This document shows positions 1-8,998 of a stretch of DNA of 64,000 nt, one piece after another. The stretch is taken from NCBI RefSeq assembly GCF_000013345.1, contig NC_007777.1:2418001-2482000 (forward strand), written 5' to 3'. Position 1 is the stretch's first letter. The number at the start of each line of letters is the position of its first letter. The translations under genes were made by a program, and so were the position numbers. The stretch is from Frankia casuarinae. Lineage in GTDB: Bacteria; Actinomycetota; Actinomycetes; Frankiales; Frankiaceae. The notes beneath the pieces were generated by a model. That model was not told where the DNA came from. It saw only the letters and a program-made list of their open reading frames with translations, and ran no database searches.

Positions 1-1
1 G

Positions 2-82
2 ACCATCCGCAGAATCCGACACGACAACGCCCTGCTCCTGGCCATCCTCACTCTCGACAACCCCGCTGACCTGCATCAATGA
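2..82 (+). CDS. 3' end of an unidentified CDS (partial)
   Basis: An open frame runs in from the window edge and ends at a TGA, encoding about 26 residues that end in LTLDNPADLHQ. Composition is gene-like, but the fragment is too short to recognise. It lies tail to tail with the integrase remnant on the other strand. Confidence 0.25.
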   Translation, partial: TIRRIRHDNALLLAILTLDNPADLHQ

Positions 83-91
83 CTTTGCGGG

Positions 92-541
92 TCACCCTGA
101 CCGCGGCCCCCACGTCGTCAGCAACTCGCCCAGATCCACGCCATGGCGCACCTGGTAGGCGTAGAACGCGGCCAACGCCGACAGCTTCCGGTTCACCGTC
201 GACGCCGACACCGCCGGCTCCACCGACGGCAGCACCGCCACCCGCCCGTCCCGGCCCGCCGGCGACAGCCGCAACCAGGCCACGAACTCGCCGATGTCCT
301 CCAGCCGCACCTCCCGCCAGTCCAGCCCCCGCCACCCCAGAAAGACCCAGTAGTCCTTCAGATCATGGGCGTAGGCCTTGACCGTGTTCGGAGACCGCTC
401 GATATCGCTGAGATAGGCCAGATACCGCTCGACCGGTTCGACCGGAGCGTCGTCGACACCCAGGACAGTCCACGAATCCACCCGGGAACCGGGCAAGGCC
501 ACCCGCTGGACATGCATCCGCTCCTCCTCCACCTCATCCAC
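92..541 (-). pseudogene. Tyrosine recombinase/integrase, N-terminal fragment
   Basis: The 149-residue product matches the N-terminal SAM-like core-binding domain of phage-type tyrosine recombinases. It shows RYLAYLSDIERSPNTVKAYA, then a YWVFLGWRGLDW stretch and TVNRKLSALAAFYAYQVRHG. The protein stops shortly after RHGVDLGELL, so the whole catalytic domain (R-H-R-Y residues) is missing; intact relatives are roughly 300-400 residues. It therefore cannot recombine DNA and is read as a remnant of a transposon or integrated plasmid. The DUF2637 fragment just upstream on the same strand comes from the same class of elements. Confidence 0.7.
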
Positions 542-634
542 GTGCTGGACGAGGTGGAGATAACCATGTCCACAAGGCAGATCATCGGGCCTCGAACGCC
601 CGTCCCGAACGCCGAGGACAGTGTTACGACAGCT

Positions 635-952
635 TCAGATAACGCTGGAGAACACCAGCAGCCGCCGCGCCGGACGCAGCAGCTCCGCCGGAGCGCCCTG
701 TAGCGCCAGCTGCCGCGTGCCCAGCAAAAGGCCCACCACGGACAAGTCGACCGCCGGAGCCACCAGCGGCGCGACCCAGACCGGCACTCCCAGACGCAAC
801 CCGAGCTGGAACACGTTGCCGAACCCGAAGGCGAACGTGAGCCCGACAACCACAACCATGATCACCGTGACGAGGGTGACCGCCACGTCACTTCCTGCTG
901 CTGACTGTGCTCCAGCCGGAGCGTCCATCACGGCGGCGCCATCAACGGCCAT
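635..952 (-). pseudogene. DUF2637-type membrane protein, truncated
   Basis: The 105-residue product has two hydrophobic segments, around VTLVTVIMVVVVGLTFAFGF and VAPLVAPAVDLSVVGLLL. They match the start of DUF2637 proteins found on actinobacterial plasmids and integrative elements. The frame ends abruptly after RRLLVFSSVI, where intact homologues continue with more membrane and cytoplasmic sequence. It is probably a decayed piece of the element that also supplied the integrase fragment. The family assignment is from memory of the motif. Confidence 0.5.
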
Positions 953-1127
953 CAGGCACCGCCCCCGGCCAGCGCCCGAGCCGCTACCGGCCGGGGTCGG
1001 TCACTGGGCGTGATAAGCGCAGGTACCCGAGCCGACACGACCAGGCTCGCCTTCGCCCGGTTCTGCGTGGATGCTGTCCGAGCCTCCCCGGAGGCACACT
1101 CTGCATAGCTATCTGATACTCATCGTA

Positions 1128-1896
1128 ATGATTCGGGTATTTATTGACGACGATATGTCACCTCATGCCATTGACTGACCACCTATGGCCACCAGATCCG
1201 GCGATGGCGGCCCGGCTGCGCGGCGAGGCGCGCGAGCGGTGGGGCGCGGGCCCCCACCATGGCTACTGCCGGCAGGTGGGGATCAGCAGCTGGGAGGGCC
1301 TCTGGCTCGACCCCGACCTTGCCGCAGGGCCGCCTGGATTCGCGGCGTGGATCATCCGGTACCAGCGGCAGGTGCGGGCACCCTACGATGACGCCAACAC
1401 CCTGGCCGAGGAGTATCGGTCACTGCGGGCGGAGTTCGCCACGCCCTACCCGGACGTGCCCGAGGCGCTGCGCAGGCTCGGCATCGACCACGAAATCTGG
1501 GTCGTCACCAACGGCGACGGCGAAGTCCAACGCCGCAAGCTTCGCCTGTCCGGTCTGGACGTCCTGGCGGATCGCGTGTTCGTGTCGGCGGACATCGGCG
1601 CGGCGAAACCCGATCCGGCGTCCTACGCGGCCGCGGAAGAAGCCCTGGCCGCCTCAGCGCTCCGCGTCGCACTGGTGATCGGGGACAGCGCCACCAAGGA
1701 CCTCGCGCCCGCCCTGGAACGCGGATGGCCCCTGCTCGGCGTCCGCCGTTCGCCGGCCTCCAGCGCTGCGCCGGACCGCGGGGTGACCTGGATCCCCGAT
1801 CTCAGCGGGATCGCCCCAAAACGCGGCCCGCAGCGCGTCGTCAACCAGCAGCTGGACGCAAGCTTCTTGATCGGCCGGGTGTCGAAGCGGTCCTGA
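1128..1896 (+). pseudogene. HAD-superfamily hydrolase, frameshifted at its catalytic N-terminus
   Basis: The long frame starts at a TTG (1144) and encodes HAD motifs II-IV: IWVVTNGD (motif II), GAAKPDPASY (motif III lysine) and LVIGDSATKD (motif IV). It lacks the N-terminal DxD nucleophile. An ATG at 1128 in another frame encodes MIRVFIDDDMSPHAID and then hits TGA. Skipping one base there continues as DHLWPPDPAMAARL, which rejoins the long frame and restores a typical HAD start with an IDDD aspartate motif. A single extra base near 1176 has therefore separated the nucleophile from the rest. If translation begins at 1144, the product should be inactive. Substrate unknown. Confidence 0.6.
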
Positions 1897-2136
1897 TCGA
1901 GGGCCGTGAACAGACCGCAGGCCCTCGCATGCCGATCGGCCGGCAGTGGGAGCTCGTCCGTGATGCTCGCCAGTGCCCCCTCGACGTCCTCCGCCGCATA
2001 CGCCTCCAGCGCAGGCCCCCGAACACCCACGGCAACAGAATAGTACTTACCCGTCGAACTTCTGACGCGGGACAGTCGCTCCGTTATTCGCCGCAGGCGC
2101 CCGGACGCACCGCGCCGGGTACCCTCGACCGCGTGA

Positions 2137-2759
2137 TCAGCCTCGAGCGGCGGTCAGTGAGTAGCCACTCGACATCCCGACGGTCGATCTCGCGACATCA
2201 AAGGACGGCCGGGAGGACGCGACCTCGCTCAGCAACGCCCTCGGTTGGCGGCCGAGACCGACCCGACCGGCGGGAAGTGCACCGGAGCCGGGCACGTTTC
2301 TGCTCGGGTCGTCTCGGCTCCGGTTCCCGACGACCGCAGCCTGCTGGCGATCTCTGAGGTCGAGCTTGCGGAGGACCGCGCTGACGTGTTTCTTCACGGT
2401 CGACGCGGCGACTGAGAGTTCCGCCGCTATCTCCGAGTTGCTGAGGCCGTTTGCGAGCAGATAGAAGACTGTCTGCTCGCGCTCCGAAAGCAGTTCGCTG
2501 ACATCGATCCCCTCGCCCGGCAGCCGCGAGGCGAGCAGTATCTGCCCGACACCCGCCGGTTCGAAGACCATTCCGCGGGCGGCTACGCAATGGACCGCGT
2601 GACAGAGTATCGACACCGCCGAGGCCCGGGTCAGATAGCCCCGGGCACCCGCCTTGATCGCGTGGGCCGGATCCGGGCCGGCCTCGGTGTCGGTCAGAAT
2701 GAGGACTGCCAGCGCGTCGCCGAACGCGGTCACGAGCTCGCGGGTAATCTTTATACTCT
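2137..2759 (-). pseudogene. LuxR-family response regulator, 5' truncated by IS66
   Basis: The frame encodes the last part of a receiver domain (LAVLILTDTEAG, AIKAGARGYLTRAS with the conserved switch lysine region replaced by LTRA). A typical LuxR HTH follows: LLSEREQTVFYLLANGLSNSE and STVKKHVSAVLRKLDLRDR. The phospho-acceptor aspartate and the start codon are missing because the coding sequence runs straight into the inverted repeat of the IS66 element at 2760. The N-terminus is not found on the far side of the IS, so this is a deletion or rearrangement rather than a simple insertion. The regulator is presumed non-functional. Confidence 0.75.
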
Positions 2760-4660
2760 CGTAAGTATTCGGCGATGGCGTGGAGGGGCTGGTTCCGCCG
2801 TGTGGCGGTGTCGTGGCTGTGGCGGGAGTCGGGCGGAGTGTCCGCGGGATGCTGGTGGGGGGTTGTGGGCTCTTCGTGATACGTCGGGTGTAGTTCCTGA
2901 TACCGAGGACGCTGGTGATGTGTCCTGGGTGGTGTGTCTGTTCTGTCTGTCACCGATGATGTCACCGAGGTGGCGTACTGGCGTGGGCGTGCCGAGCGGG
3001 CCGAGGAGTGTGCGGAGAAAGCCGAGGCCCGTGTCGGGCAGCTGCAGCTGCGGGTCGAGGAGTTGAGCGAGCAGGTCGCGGTGCTGTCCCGGATGCTGTT
3101 CGGTCGTTCCTCGGAGAAGACCGGCCCGTCGTCGGCTGTGGATGAGAAACCAGAAGATCGGCAGGATTCGGGCGGTGGGGATGCCGGCCGGCCGGCGCGT
3201 CAACGCGGGCAGCGGCCGGGGAGCCGGGGGCATGGCCGGCGGGACTACTCGCATCTGCAGACCCGCGAGGAGATCCATGATGTGCCCGAGGTCGACCGTG
3301 CCTGCCCCGGGTGTGGGGTGGCGTTCACGCCGTTGGGGACCGACGACAGCGAACAGGTCGACTGGCAGGTCGTGATCACCCGGATCGTGCATCGGCGGCG
3401 GCGGTATCGGCGGTGCTGCACATGTCCGGGGCCGCGGACAGTGACCGCGCCGGTGCCACCCAAACCGATTCCCAAGGGCCGGTTCACCGCGGGGTTCCTC
3501 GCCCGCCTTCTCTACGAGAAGTACGTCCTGGGCCTGCCGTTGCACCGGATCGCTCGGGCGCTGGCCGCCGCCGGGCTCGGTGTTGCCGAGGGCACTCTGT
3601 GTGGGGCGTTGAAGGACGTGCATGGACTGCTCGGCGGGCTCGATGAGCAGATCGTGGCGCGTAACGCCGCCGCCGGTCATGTCCACGCGGACGAGACGAC
3701 GTGGCGGGTGTTCGAGCGGGTCGAGGGCAAGGACGGGACCCGCTGGTGGCTGTGGGTGTTCGTCGCCGCCGACACGGTGGTGTTCCGGATGGACCCGACC
3801 CGCTCGGCTGCCCCGGTCGAGAAGCACTTCGGGATCGACCGGGCCGCCGGGGCGCTGTCCGACGGATGTCGCCTCGTCGTCTCGTCGGACTTCTACACCG
3901 TCTACCAGTCCCTGGGCCGCGTCGACGGAGTCGACCCGCTCTGGTGCTGGGCACACATCCGCCGGTACTTCATCCGGGCCGGGGACGCCCACCCCCAACT
4001 GCGGTACTGGGCCGACCAGTGGGTCGCCCGGATCGGGATGCTCTACCTCGCTCACCGCGCCCTCGCCGCCGAGCAGCCCACAACCGGCGGCTACCGCGAG
4101 GCCGCCGGCGCGTTCGAGGCCGCGCTGAGGGCGATCGACACGGCGCGGCGCGCGGAGGCGGCGATCCACAGCCTGCACCCGGCGGCGAAGAAGGTCCTGG
4201 CGACCCTGGACCGGGAATGGGACGGGCTGGCCCGCCACCAGGACTTCCCCGACCTGGATCTTGACAACAATGCTGCCGAGAGAGCGCTACGGACCCCGGT
4301 CGTCGGGCGGAAGAACTACTACGGCGCACACGCTGAGTGGGCCGCGCACCTCGCCGCCCGGGTCTGGACCATCGTCGCCACCGCGGAGCGTAACGGCCGT
4401 GAACCCCTCGCGTTCCTGACCGGCTACCTGAACGCCTGCGCCACAGCCGGCGGGAAAGCACCCGCCGGCCCCGCCCTCGAACCCTTCCTCACCTGGCAGA
4501 CCACCACCCAGACCGGCAGCCCTCCCAGCACCGACCCACCCCAGGACGGCCCACCCGACGGGCCCGAGCCCTAACCCCACCCACAAGCCGAAAACCACCC
4601 GACCGGCAACACCGGCCGGGCCTTCGGCCCGCCCACCCACGCCATCACCGAACTCTTACG
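2760..4660 (+). mobile_element. IS66-family insertion sequence (copy type A)
   Basis: A 24-bp imperfect inverted repeat bounds the element: 2760-2783 (CGTAAGTATTCGGCGATGGC...) and 4637-4660, whose complement reads CGTAAGAGTTCGGTGATGGC. About 21 of 24 positions match. The element is about 1.9 kb and carries one transposase gene and no separate tnpA or tnpB. The 8 bases flanking the two ends differ (TATACTCT and CGCTACCA), so the 8-bp target duplication usual for IS66 is absent and the flanks have been rearranged since insertion. It is a different subtype from the two IS66 copies further along. Confidence 0.8.
2934..4574 (+). CDS. IS66-family transposase (TnpC type)
   Basis: The 546-residue protein has the IS66 layout. 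It starts with an N-terminal leucine-rich coiled coil (VGQLQLRVEELSEQVAVLSR) and the MLFGRSSEK motif. A zinc-binding CPGCG segment and an RRRRYRRCC basic strip follow. The DDE catalytic core shows D in HVHADETTWRV, D in VSSDFYTVY and E in DNNAAERALR. The frame is intact, so the transposase could be active. The start is a GTG; a slightly later start is possible. Confidence 0.88.
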   Translation: MSVLSVTDDVTEVAYWRGRAERAEECAEKAEARVGQLQLRVEELSEQVAVLSRMLFGRSSEKTGPSSAVDEKPEDRQDSGGGDAGRPARQRGQRPGSRGHGRRDYSHLQTREEIHDVPEVDRACPGCGVAFTPLGTDDSEQVDWQVVITRIVHRRRRYRRCCTCPGPRTVTAPVPPKPIPKGRFTAGFLARLLYEKYVLGLPLHRIARALAAAGLGVAEGTLCGALKDVHGLLGGLDEQIVARNAAAGHVHADETTWRVFERVEGKDGTRWWLWVFVAADTVVFRMDPTRSAAPVEKHFGIDRAAGALSDGCRLVVSSDFYTVYQSLGRVDGVDPLWCWAHIRRYFIRAGDAHPQLRYWADQWVARIGMLYLAHRALAAEQPTTGGYREAAGAFEAALRAIDTARRAEAAIHSLHPAAKKVLATLDREWDGLARHQDFPDLDLDNNAAERALRTPVVGRKNYYGAHAEWAAHLAARVWTIVATAERNGREPLAFLTGYLNACATAGGKAPAGPALEPFLTWQTTTQTGSPPSTDPPQDGPPDGPEP

Positions 4661-4822
4661 CGCTACCAAACCCCCGAACAGGCCGAAAACCTCTACCACG
4701 CGACTATCGCAACTATTGCGGACGCCGCATAAGAAGGATAAGGTCCCTACTATGCAGGTGTCCGAGAAACGGGGCTCACCTCAGGCCACGGCACGTCGGC
4801 ATAACGAAGACGTCACCATAAG

Positions 4823-5410
4823 ACGCGCTGCACACCCAGGACGACACCGCGACCTGGCTCGTCGACCACGGAGCGCACTACCTGCTGATTGTGGAGGCGA
4901 ACCGGCCGACGCTGCTGGCCCAGCTGGCGACCCTGCGCTGGACGAAGGTCCGCACCACGTCGCGGACGAGAAGCCGCGGCCACGGCCGCGTCGAACGCCG
5001 GACCGTGCAGGCCACCGAGGTCCGCGCCGGGATCGGCTTCCCCCACGCGGTCCAGTCCGTCCGGATCATCCGCCACCGCCGGCCCCTGGCCCGGCGGCCC
5101 AGCCACAGCCGAAACCGTCCACGCGGTCACCAGCCTGCCCACGCACCACGCCAGCCCGAGGCTGCTCGCCGAACTCGCCCAAGCGCACTGGGCCATCGAG
5201 AACCGCCTCCACTGGGTCCGCGATGTCACCTACGACGAGGACAGACACCGCGCCCGCACCGGAAACGCGCCGCAGGTCATGACCAGCCTCCGCAACCTCG
5301 CGATCACCATCCTGCGCCTTACCGGCGCGAAGAACATCGCGAAGGCCCTACGCCACCACGCCCGCCACCCCGAACGACCCCTCGAAACAATCAAGAAGGC
5401 CGGTTGCTAA
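4823..5410 (+). pseudogene. ISAs1-family transposase, fragmentary and frameshifted
   Basis: Frame 1 encodes DALHTQDDTATWLVDHGAHY followed by LLIVEANRPTLLAQLATLRW, matching the middle of ISAs1 transposases. Near 5095 the match moves to another frame: AETVHAVTSL, LLAELAQAHWAIENRLHWVR, DVTYDEDRHRARTGNAPQVM and a C-terminus with NIAKALRHHA. The N-terminal third is missing because the sequence begins beside the IS66 right end. The combination of truncation and frameshift means it is dead. Confidence 0.8.
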
Positions 5411-5530
5411 CCAGCAACTTTGCCGCCGCCCTGGGCCCCCACCCGCTCGTCACCAGCGCTTCGGCCGGCAGGTCGAACAACCTGCGCCACGGGCCGTGAC
5501 CCTTGGCCATCCAGCTGGCAGACTTGGGCC

Positions 5531-6106
5531 ATGCATTTGGTGGGTGCTGACGAGGTGCAGCAGGCCGTGGCCGAGATGGTGCGGGTACTGGCCCCTCATG
5601 ACGAAATCGACTGGCACATACCCGCGGGTTCCCTGGAGTGGACCTGCTGGACTACCGCTGCGCACGTGGTCCACGACCTCGCGGCTTATGCTGTACAGCT
5701 CACAGCCCAGAGCGACGAGAAATACCTGCCCTTTGACCTGACAGTTCGGCCGGGCGCGTCGCCGCGACAGATTTTGCGACTGGCTAGGGTGTGCGGCTGT
5801 CTGCTCGGCGCGGCGGTGTCGGGAGCCGCGCCGGAGGTCCGCTCCTGGCACTGGGGGGCCACCGATCCCAGCGGCTTCGCCGCGCTGGGCGTCTGCGAGA
5901 CCCTGGTCCACACCTACGACATTACCCAGGGTCTGGAAATCGCGTGGTCGCCTCCCGAGCCGCTGAGCGTCGCCATCCTCGGACGGCTTTTCCCTGACGC
6001 TCCGGAAGGTGACCCGTCCCGGGCACTGCTGTGGTGCACGGGACGGATTGACCTCCCTGGCCGACCCCGCGTCACCTCTTGGGTTCTGAGGACCGCCGTC
6101 GCCTGA
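5531..6106 (+). CDS. Mycothiol-dependent maleylpyruvate isomerase-like (DinB superfamily) protein
   Basis: The 191-residue protein starts at ATG 5531 (MHLVGADEVQQAVAEMVRVL). It resembles actinobacterial DinB/maleylpyruvate-isomerase N-terminal proteins: an early tryptophan-rich WTCWTTAAHVVHDLAAYA segment with the first metal-type histidine, and a later ALGVCETLVHTYDITQGL segment with the HTYD motif. These enzymes are small four-helix proteins that often use mycothiol and a divalent metal. The substrate here is unknown. It is the only apparently intact non-mobile gene between the ISAs1 relic and the IS630 element, and no operon partner is left. Confidence 0.6.
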   Translation: MHLVGADEVQQAVAEMVRVLAPHDEIDWHIPAGSLEWTCWTTAAHVVHDLAAYAVQLTAQSDEKYLPFDLTVRPGASPRQILRLARVCGCLLGAAVSGAAPEVRSWHWGATDPSGFAALGVCETLVHTYDITQGLEIAWSPPEPLSVAILGRLFPDAPEGDPSRALLWCTGRIDLPGRPRVTSWVLRTAVA

Positions 6107-6137
6107 CTCGATGCGGGTGTCCTGTTTCCGCGCGCTA

Positions 6138-6164
6138 AGTGGTTGAGCCTGGAAGTCCTTCGGG
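6138..6164 (+). repeat. Left terminal inverted repeat of IS630 element 1
   Basis: The sequence GTGGTTGAGCCTGGAAGTCC... is repeated in inverted orientation at 8849-8874 with near-perfect identity and is preceded by the TA target dinucleotide. IS630 element 2 also begins GTGGT at the same place relative to its TA. Confidence 0.85.
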
Positions 6165-6174
6165 GGTGCAGTGA

Positions 6175-6501
6175 TCAGCTGGGTTCGGTGGGGAGGTGGA
6201 CGGTGCAGGCGGTGTCGAGGGCGTCCTGGGGGCTACCGGCGAGGTAGCCGGTGAGCAGGGCGGTTTCCTGGTAGCGGTTGTGGGCGGCGGAGTAGATCGC
6301 GAAGCCGAACGAGTGGGCTGACCCGCCGTAGCGCAGCCGGCACAGGGGGATCTCCTCGCCGTCGGGCAGGACGCCGGCGACGTAGGCGAACGCGCCACGG
6401 TAGGTGACCTCGGTGCGGGCGAGTTGCGGCCAGCGCTGCTCCGCATGATCGAGCAGGCGCAGCCGGATCGAGGACGTCGTGGACTCGGGGATCGCCGCCA
6501 T
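6175..6501 (-). CDS. IS630 passenger protein (unknown function, copy 1)
   Basis: This 108-residue protein begins MAAIPESTTSSIRLRLLDHA. It contains YRGAFAYVAGVLPDGEEIPL, CRLRYGG and a GFAIYSAAHNRYQ segment. A clear homologue (116 residues) lies at 33861-34211, in the same divergent position beside the other IS630 transposase. The two share IPES, YRG.FAYV, PDG, PLCRLRYGG, GFAI and A.H..Y. The gene lies fully inside the inverted repeats, so it travels with the element. No known domain was recognised. A role in transposition control or in fitness of the carrier is possible but unsupported. Start ATG 6501 was chosen because homology between the two copies starts there. Confidence 0.65.
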   Translation of the reverse strand: MAAIPESTTSSIRLRLLDHAEQRWPQLARTEVTYRGAFAYVAGVLPDGEEIPLCRLRYGGSAHSFGFAIYSAAHNRYQETALLTGYLAGSPQDALDTACTVHLPTEPS

Positions 6502-7777
6502 GCCCACCAGTCTGCCGGCAGCCGGCAGATCGCTACGATCATCCCGCCGTCGCCTTGGACGCCCACCCCGCCTGCTCCCGGAGTGCGTGATGCCGTCACC
6601 CCGCGTTGCCGTACCCATAGACCTGACCGCGAGCGAACGCAGACGGCTCAAGGCCCGCGTGAACGGGCGCAGGACGCCGTACCGGGACTGGTAGCGGTCA
6701 ACGATCGTGCTGGACGCGGCCCGCGGCTACTCCAACGCGCGGATAGCCCGGCGACTGTGCGTGACCGAGGACACGGTCCGCACGTGGCGGGGCCGGTTCG
6801 CGCGGCGACGCGAGGCGGGACTGGTCGACCTGCCCCGGTCGGGTCGGCCACGGCGGATCAGCGAGGCGGAACGGGCCGAGGTCGTCGCGCTGGCCTGCCA
6901 GTTACCTGCCGAGACCCAGGTGCCGCTGGCCCGCTGGTCGTGTCCGGAACTCGCCGCCGAACTGCTCTCCCGCGGCCTGGTCGACGCGATCTCGGCGTCG
7001 TCGGTGCGGCGGATCCTCGCCGAGCACCCGATCAAACCGTGGCGCTACCAGTCCTGGATCTTCGCGCGCGGCCCGGGCTTCGCCGCGAAGGCGAAAGTGA
7101 TCCTCGATCTCTACGAGGGCTTCTACCAGGAGGAACCCCTCGGCCCCGAGGATCGAATCGTCTCGATCGACGCGAAGCCGTCGATCCAGGCGAGAGCCCG
7201 GATCCACCCGACCACCCCGCCCGCCCCGGGCAGGATCATCCGGGTCGAGCACGAGTACGAACGTCACGGCGCGCTCGCGCTGTTGCCCGCGCTCGACGTC
7301 CAGACCGGGAGGATCGCCGCCGTGCTGACCCCGCCGACGACGGGCATCGCGCCGTTCATGGAACTGATGGGCCAGGTCATGGCCCAGGACCGCTACCGGA
7401 CGGCGAAGCGCGTGTTCGTGATCGTCGACAACGGCTCCGACCACCGAGGCCAGGCCTCGATCAACCGACTCAGGGCCGCCCACCCGAACCGCATCCTGAT
7501 CCACACCCCGACACACGCCTCATGGCTGAACCAAGTGGAGATCTTCTTCTCGCTCGTCCAACGGAAGGTCGTGTCACCCTGCGACTTCGCCAGCCTCGAC
7601 GTGCTCGCCGACACCCTGACAGCGTTCGTCGACCGCTACAACGTCACCGCCACACCGTTCAAGTGGAAGTACACCGCGGCCGACCTCGAACGCCACCTCG
7701 CCCGCCTCGACGACGACACAGCACCAGCCGTCGCGGGCTCCGTCGCTCGGTTGCCCGTCCCACCACCCGACACCAAT

Positions 7778-8780
7778 GAGCCTTTTCAATCTCTGTTTGT
7801 CTGATTCTTTCGGCCGTTGAGGATCACCAATTGACGAATTGAACGGGCACTGGTTCCGGTCGTTCCGTCATCTGGCGGCGGCGATAGTTGTTCGGGCGGT
7901 GGCCGGAGGGGTGCCGTAAATAGAGAAGTCCCCGGTAGATCACAGGGTGTCTACCCCACTGTGCCCTTGACCGAGGACTTCCGTTGCTAACCTACCCTGG
8001 TGTCGTCGACCTGCCCGAGTCGACCCTGACCTTCCTCGCGGGGCTGCTGGCCGAGGACCGCGCCCAGCGTCGGACCTGGCGCAAGCTGCCCCCACCCGAG
8101 CAGGCACTCCTGGTGCTCGTCCACCTCCGCAAGGGTGAACGCTACGAGCAGCTCGCCGAGGGCTTCCAGGTCAGTGTCGGCACCGTCCACAACTACATCC
8201 GCGAAGCCGTCCGCCTGCTCGCCACTCACGGCCGGACCCTGCTCGCCGCGGTCTGGATCTTCGCGTGGACCCAGAGCAACTTCCTCATCCTCGACGGCAC
8301 CGTCGTGCGTACCAACCGTGTCCGCGCGCACAACAAGCTGTACTACTCGGGCAAGCACAAGTACCACGGCATCAACCTGCAGGGCCTCACCGACCCCTAC
8401 GGCCGGCTGATCTGGATCTCCGAAGGGCTTCCCGGCTCCGTCCATGACCTCACCGCGGCCCGGATGCACGACATTCTCGATCTGATCGACCGCTCGGAGC
8501 TCTACCTCTACGCGGACAAGGGCTACGTCGGCGGCGAGGGCGACCGCCTCCTCGTCCCGATCAAGAAACCCAAGAACAACGACCTCCCCGACCGTGACAA
8601 GGAGGCCAACCGGACCCACGCCACCACCCGCTCACAAGGCGAACGAGGATTCGCGGTCCTCAAGAACTGGCACATATTCGACCGTTTCCGTGGCTGCCCA
8701 CGCCGCGTCGGCACCTTCGCCCAGGCCGCCCTCGTCCTCGCCACCGAGGGCCTTTAGGAAAACCAACTTTGAAATGGCTC
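7778..8780 (+). mobile_element. IS5-family element nested in IS630 element 1
   Basis: The ends are inverted: GAGCCTTTTCAA at 7778 and the complement of TTGAAATGGCTC at 8780. The trinucleotide AAT is duplicated on both sides (7775-7777 and 8781-8783). The element is 1003 bp and encodes one transposase. A 3-bp duplication is typical of several IS5 groups. The insertion post-dates the arrival of the IS630 element because it lies inside it. Confidence 0.82.
7984..8757 (+). CDS. IS5-family transposase (DDE_Tnp_4 type)
   Basis: The 257-residue protein begins at TTG 7984 with a GAGG sequence 7 nt upstream. It has an N-terminal HTH region (YEQLAEGFQVSVGTVHNYIR) and then the DDE domain: LDGTVVRTNRVRAHNKLYYS, YHGINLQGLTDPYGRLIW and SVHDLTAARMHDI. 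The late segment YADKGYVGG and the closing GERGFAVLKNWHIFDRFRGC motif carry the remaining acidic residues. The frame is intact and the termini are intact, so it may be mobile. Confidence 0.85.
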   Translation: MLTYPGVVDLPESTLTFLAGLLAEDRAQRRTWRKLPPPEQALLVLVHLRKGERYEQLAEGFQVSVGTVHNYIREAVRLLATHGRTLLAAVWIFAWTQSNFLILDGTVVRTNRVRAHNKLYYSGKHKYHGINLQGLTDPYGRLIWISEGLPGSVHDLTAARMHDILDLIDRSELYLYADKGYVGGEGDRLLVPIKKPKNNDLPDRDKEANRTHATTRSQGERGFAVLKNWHIFDRFRGCPRRVGTFAQAALVLATEGL

Positions 8781-8848
8781 AATGATCACGGGAGTCAGGT
8801 GAAGTCAGAACCAAATGCCAGAGCCCTCACACAGGCCGCCTAACAACC

Positions 8849-8874
8849 CCGAAGGACTTCCAGGCTCAACCACT
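8849..8874 (-). repeat. Right terminal inverted repeat of IS630 element 1
   Basis: CCCCGAAGGACTTCCAGGCT... is the inverted partner of 6138-6164, followed by TAA as at the left side. Confidence 0.83.
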
Positions 8875-8998
8875 AAGCTTGCCGTTTAACCTCCGAACGT
8901 CACGCTGTGTGATACCTGGAGGTGTTGTGGGGTGGGTGGGCGTGTCGCCGTGACGTGAAGCGGCCTTCTGTTGATCCTGGTTTCTCGCCAAAGACACC

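Larger units (their letters stand above)
6590..8844 (+). pseudogene. IS630-family transposase, amber stop and IS-interrupted 3' end
   Basis: The start is ATG 6590 with GGAG six bases upstream. The N-terminus (MPSPRVAVPIDLTASERRRL) runs in one frame into TAG at 6692-6694 in the context RDW*RSTIVL. The second IS630 transposase has RDWLRAAIVL here, so one Leu codon became amber. The rest is intact: an HTH (IARRLCVTEDTVRTWRGRFA) and DDE residues in VSIDAKPS, VIVDNGSDH and NQVEIFFSLVQRK. At 7777 the frame enters the nested IS5-type element. Joining 7777 to 8784 restores a native C-terminus DTNDHGSQVKSEPNARALTQ ending at TAA 8842-8844. A restart at GTG 6707 is possible but would lose the N-terminus. 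Confidence 0.8.
6138..8874 (+). mobile_element. IS630-family element 1, with divergent passenger gene and nested IS5-type insertion
   Basis: Inverted ends AGTGGTTGAGCCTGGAAGTC... at 6138-6164 and their complement at 8849-8874 bound the element, with TA (TAA) on each outer side (6136-6138 and 8875-8877), as expected for IS630. Inside are a minus-strand gene (6175-6501) and a divergent transposase gene from 6590. A 1003-bp IS5-type element (7778-8780) with a 3-bp duplication AAT sits inside the last part of the transposase gene. Removing it restores an IS630 element of about 1.73 kb. The layout matches IS630 element 2 at 32641-34208. Confidence 0.82.

Noticed and set aside
1623-2035. Minus-strand frame containing a gene-like stretch (LEAYAAEDVEGALASITDEL then PLPADRHARACGLFTALD)
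   Set aside because: Only about 60 codons look natural. The remainder reads antisense through the HAD gene, and no family or ribosome site was recognised. Possibly a relic, not listed as a gene.
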